From the NCBI GenBank assembly GCA_036339375.1, contig JAYZBC010000009.1, forward strand, positions 1 to 15,686: a stretch of 15,686 nt of DNA, written 5' to 3'. The DNA comes from JAYZBC01 sp036339375 (GTDB taxonomy: Bacteria > Pseudomonadota > Alphaproteobacteria > MPNO01 > UBA2964). Every line of letters begins with the position of its first letter. Within the stretch, counting starts at the first letter, position 1. Positions 13,251 to 15,686 of the stretch are shown here, piece by piece. The notes below the pieces were generated by a model. That model saw only the letters and a program-made list of their open reading frames with translations. It was not told where the DNA came from and made no database searches. A program made the translations under genes and the position numbers.

Positions 13251-14843
13251 TTAGTTCAACAGTTCTTTTGTGGCAAGAAAGTCAATGTTTGGCCAATCTT
13301 CGCAAGCTCTATCGAGGTGCCAAGAGTTTCTTGCAAGGAAAACGGGGTCTCCTTTGTGGTCTTCTCCTATTGCCGTTTCATTAGCTTTTATAAAGTCTTT
13401 GATAAAATTATTTTCACCAGCATGTATCCAGCGAGCAGTTATTAGGTTTGTTGATTCAAAATGGACTGGGATGTCGTATTCAAAACGAATTCGATCCGCG
13501 AGTACTTCAAATTGTAAAACGCCTACAACACCAATAATCCAATCGGTTCCAATGCGTGGTTTAAAAACGGCTGCAGCTCCTTCTTCAGCAAGTTGTTTTA
13601 AGGCTCTTCCCAAATGTTTAGCTTTCAGTGGGTCCTTTGCACGAACGACTTGTAAATGTTCAGGAGCAAAGCTCGGAATGCCCGTAAAATGTAGCGTTTC
13701 CCCTTCCGTTAACGCGTCACCAATATGCAGGTTTCCGTGATTTGGTATTCCTATAATATCGCCTGCCCATGCTTCTTCGGCTAACTCACGGTCACGGGCA
13801 AGAAATAAAACGGGATTATGAAGTGCAATTTGTTTGTTGGATCGAATGTGTCGAAGCTTCATACCCCTTTTGAAATGGCCAGAACATAAACGAAAAAACG
13901 CAATCCTGTCGCGGTGTTTAGGGTCCATATTAGCCTGAATTTTAAATACAAACCCAGATACCTTTTCTTCATCCGGCTTAATCAAACGTTCTGTTGTGGG
14001 TTGCATACGGGGCATAGGAGCGTGAGTTTTTAATGAATTTAACAGTTCACTGACACCAAAAGAATTGATGGCGCTACCAAAAAAGACGGGCGTTAGGTTT
14101 CCTTCTAAATAGGCGGTTTTATCAAATACTGGACAAAGCCCTCTTACCATTTCTATTTGTTCCCGAAGTTCGTTGACTGTTGTTTTGGGCAATAACTTTG
14201 ACAGCTTTGGATCGTTGATGCCTTCGCACATTTCCCTTTGGTGTGGTTTTTTTCCGCGTCCTACCTTATCCATTAAAATTAACTGGTCGTTGAGGAGGTC
14301 ATAACAACCAAGAAAACGTGATCCCATACCGATTGGCCATGTCGCTGGGGTCACTTCAATTTGGAGTGTTTGTTCAAGTTCGTCCAATAGATCGAACGGA
14401 TCCTGTGCCTCTCGATCCATTTTATTAATAAAAGTCGTAATGGGCATATCTCTTAGGCGGCACACTTCAAATAACTTCTTTGTTTGTTCCTGTATGCCGC
14501 GGGCTGCATCTATCACCATAACAGCCGAGTCTACTGCAGTGAGGACGCGATAGGTATCTTCAGAAAAATCTTCGTGTCCTGGAGTGTCGAGGAGATTGAA
14601 AACCTTATCTGAAAATTCGAAAGTCATAACCGAAGCAGTTACAGAAATTCCGCGCTCTCTCTCCACCTTCATCCAATCTGAGTGGGCACGACGTTGTTCA
14701 CCGCGCGCTTTCACGGCACCCGCTAGCTGAATAGCACCGCCAAACAAAAGGAGTTTTTCTGTCAAAGTCGTTTTGCCAGCATCAGGATGGGATATAATCG
14801 CAAAAGTGCGACGTTGAGTGAAGGCGTGTGTTTGAGGTTTCAT
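13251..14843 (-). CDS. prfC: Peptide chain release factor 3
   Basis: The 530-residue class-II release factor is a GTPase that removes RF1/RF2 from the ribosome after peptide release. Motifs: RRTFAIISHPDAGKTT (11-26, P-loop), the switch RGIS (64-67), DTPGHEDFSEDTYR (86-99), NKMD (140-143), and RF3-specific domains through to the C terminus. Length equals the well-studied Escherichia coli protein (529). The ATG at 14843 has no recognisable ribosome-binding site; the bases before it form a small hairpin listed separately. The next possible Met is Met58, far too late, so this start is probably right. It forms a two-GTPase unit with typA. Confidence 0.97.
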   Translation of the reverse strand: MKPQTHAFTQRRTFAIISHPDAGKTTLTEKLLLFGGAIQLAGAVKARGEQRRAHSDWMKVERERGISVTASVMTFEFSDKVFNLLDTPGHEDFSEDTYRVLTAVDSAVMVIDAARGIQEQTKKLFEVCRLRDMPITTFINKMDREAQDPFDLLDELEQTLQIEVTPATWPIGMGSRFLGCYDLLNDQLILMDKVGRGKKPHQREMCEGINDPKLSKLLPKTTVNELREQIEMVRGLCPVFDKTAYLEGNLTPVFFGSAINSFGVSELLNSLKTHAPMPRMQPTTERLIKPDEEKVSGFVFKIQANMDPKHRDRIAFFRLCSGHFKRGMKLRHIRSNKQIALHNPVLFLARDRELAEEAWAGDIIGIPNHGNLHIGDALTEGETLHFTGIPSFAPEHLQVVRAKDPLKAKHLGRALKQLAEEGAAAVFKPRIGTDWIIGVVGVLQFEVLADRIRFEYDIPVHFESTNLITARWIHAGENNFIKDFIKANETAIGEDHKGDPVFLARNSWHLDRACEDWPNIDFLATKELLN

Positions 14844-14856
14844 GGCGCGAAGCCAT
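14842..14856 (-). promoter_or_regulatory. Small hairpin covering the prfC start codon
   Basis: On the minus strand ATGGC and GCCAT (5-bp stem, 5-nt loop TTCGC) pair across the position where a ribosome-binding site should be and include the first bases of the prfC start codon. It could restrict initiation, but a 5-bp stem is weak and may be chance. Confidence 0.25.
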
Positions 14857-14927
14857 ATACGGGTTTAGTGGCCTAAGAGCAAGAAAAACTGTGAAAATTT
14901 TTTCAATTCGTTAATGGCTATTCCTCG

Positions 14928-15686
14928 TTAAACAGGTATTTCCCCTCTTACCGTTGTCCGTTGCATCGTTCGAAGCTGATTGTCAGGAACTCCTCCGCAG
15001 GCCAGATGACTGGTGCAACGGTTATCCCATAGTACGAGTTGATTGTTTGACCACTTATGATGGTAAATGTGCTCCGGTTTTTCTGTGTATTCAAATAATT
15101 CAAGTAACAAGGCTTCTCCTTCATTGGCATCCATATCCACTATCCGGGTCGTAAAACGACGGGTAACAAATAAAGCTTTACGTCCTGTTATGCTATGAGT
15201 GCGAATGATTGGGTGGACGGCATCGGGTGTTCTAGCCTTGATGGCATCCGATGTTTTCTCCCAGATTGATCCTTTAGTTTGTTTCCCAATTATCTCTTTG
15301 GGCATTCCAAATCTCGGGTTTTCAGCAAGATCAAATTGATGCACAGCCTTTAATCCCGCTATTTTTTCTTTCAATTTTTTTGGAAGAGCGGCATAACCCA
15401 TGTACATATTCGCCCACTCAGTGTCCCCACCACTTTCTGGAACATCTAATGCATATAGAAGGGAACATCGGCTAGGTTCCTGCATATAGGAAAGGTCAGA
15501 ATGCCAAATGCTTCCTCCATCCCGGAGGCTCACATAGTTGCCTGTAGAATCTTTGCGGTTGGTTAAAAGCAAAATTTCAGGATGATCTTTTAAAATGTGT
15601 TTTCTCGAAGGATGGACTTCAAGTTTGCCAAATTTTCGACTGAATCCAATATGTTCTTCGTTGGTAAGGGTTTGGTCTGGAAATAC
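14928..15686 (-). CDS. TauD/TfdA-family Fe(II)/2-oxoglutarate dioxygenase (5' end cut by window)
   Basis: The frame is open through the right edge, so the N terminus is missing; 252 residues are visible. The visible part begins VFPDQTLTNEEHIGFSRKFG, a typical family segment. Catalytic residues in visible numbering: the HxD pair in WHSDLSY (His62, Asp64), the distal His in NRCTSHLACGG (about 227) and the 2-oxoglutarate-binding Arg in RTMQRTTVRGE (about 243). Family members oxidise taurine, alkyl sulfates, 2,4-D-type ethers or other small acids to release sulfite, aldehyde or phenol. WDNRCTSH in place of WDNRATLH is closer to the TfdA-like general branch than to strict taurine dioxygenase. The stop is 84 bp from prfC, same strand. 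Substrate unknown. Confidence 0.93.
   Translation of the reverse strand, partial: VFPDQTLTNEEHIGFSRKFGKLEVHPSRKHILKDHPEILLLTNRKDSTGNYVSLRDGGSIWHSDLSYMQEPSRCSLLYALDVPESGGDTEWANMYMGYAALPKKLKEKIAGLKAVHQFDLAENPRFGMPKEIIGKQTKGSIWEKTSDAIKARTPDAVHPIIRTHSITGRKALFVTRRFTTRIVDMDANEGEALLLELFEYTEKPEHIYHHKWSNNQLVLWDNRCTSHLACGGVPDNQLRTMQRTTVRGEIPV

Noticed and set aside
13029..13740. Overlapping plus-strand open frames opposite typA and prfC.
   Set aside because: They are antisense to two highly conserved GTPase genes and have no protein-like composition or start signals.
1..15686. tRNA or rRNA genes, CRISPR arrays, insertion sequences, integrase or attachment sites.
   Set aside because: Read for all of these; no repeat-spacer pattern, transposase, terminal inverted repeats or cloverleaf-like segment was seen.

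Overview
The window looks like an accessory catabolic region of a bacterial chromosome, probably from a proteobacterium and most likely an alphaproteobacterium, joined to a housekeeping translation-GTPase pair. The TypA protein has an alphaproteobacterial flavour, DNA composition is moderately AT-rich, and genes are tightly packed with frequent stop/start overlaps. The taxonomic call is an inference from protein style only.

Left part (1-2480, + strand): the C-terminal two thirds of an aldehyde dehydrogenase enters from the left edge. It runs through a GTGA stop/start overlap into a heavily decayed gene of the carboxymuconolactone decarboxylase/AhpD family (918-1481), with five in-frame stops and three frameshifts. 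Then come two small paralogous two-helix membrane proteins. A perfect 10-bp AT-rich inverted repeat precedes the pair and a clear intrinsic terminator follows it.

Centre (2484-8653): a minus-strand pair (AFMID-like alpha/beta hydrolase, then an NMT1/THI5-like periplasmic-binding-fold protein with no signal peptide) diverges from a five-gene plus-strand operon. The first three genes encode a cobalt-type nitrile hydratase/thiocyanate hydrolase relative whose beta chain is split over two genes (order beta-N, beta-C, alpha), the architecture of thiocyanate hydrolase and toyocamycin nitrile hydratase. The alpha chain has the C-T-L-C-S-C metal claw and a His/Asp-rich N terminus. A molybdenum-hydroxylase large subunit and an intact carboxymuconolactone decarboxylase-family protein follow. 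A GGTCAA-N12-TTGACC palindrome overlaps a plausible -35 element of this operon.

Right part (8674-15686, all minus strand): an isochorismatase-type cysteine hydrolase overlaps by one base a PuuE-like polysaccharide-deacetylase-family hydrolase. Upstream of them lie a second alpha/beta hydrolase and the prfC-typA pair (release factor 3 and the BipA GTPase, 4 bp apart). A TauD/TfdA-type dioxygenase gene runs off the right edge.

Taken together, most non-housekeeping genes act on C-N bonds or oxidise small organics: nitrile or thiocyanate hydration, amide or ureide hydrolysis, heterocycle hydroxylation, aldehyde oxidation. My inference is a scavenging island for a nitrile-, thiocyanate- or N-heterocycle-containing compound. 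The most unusual element is the three-gene hydratase: its predicted substrate-pocket residues match neither a classical nitrile hydratase nor a classical thiocyanate hydrolase, and it is linked to an orphan molybdenum-hydroxylase subunit.
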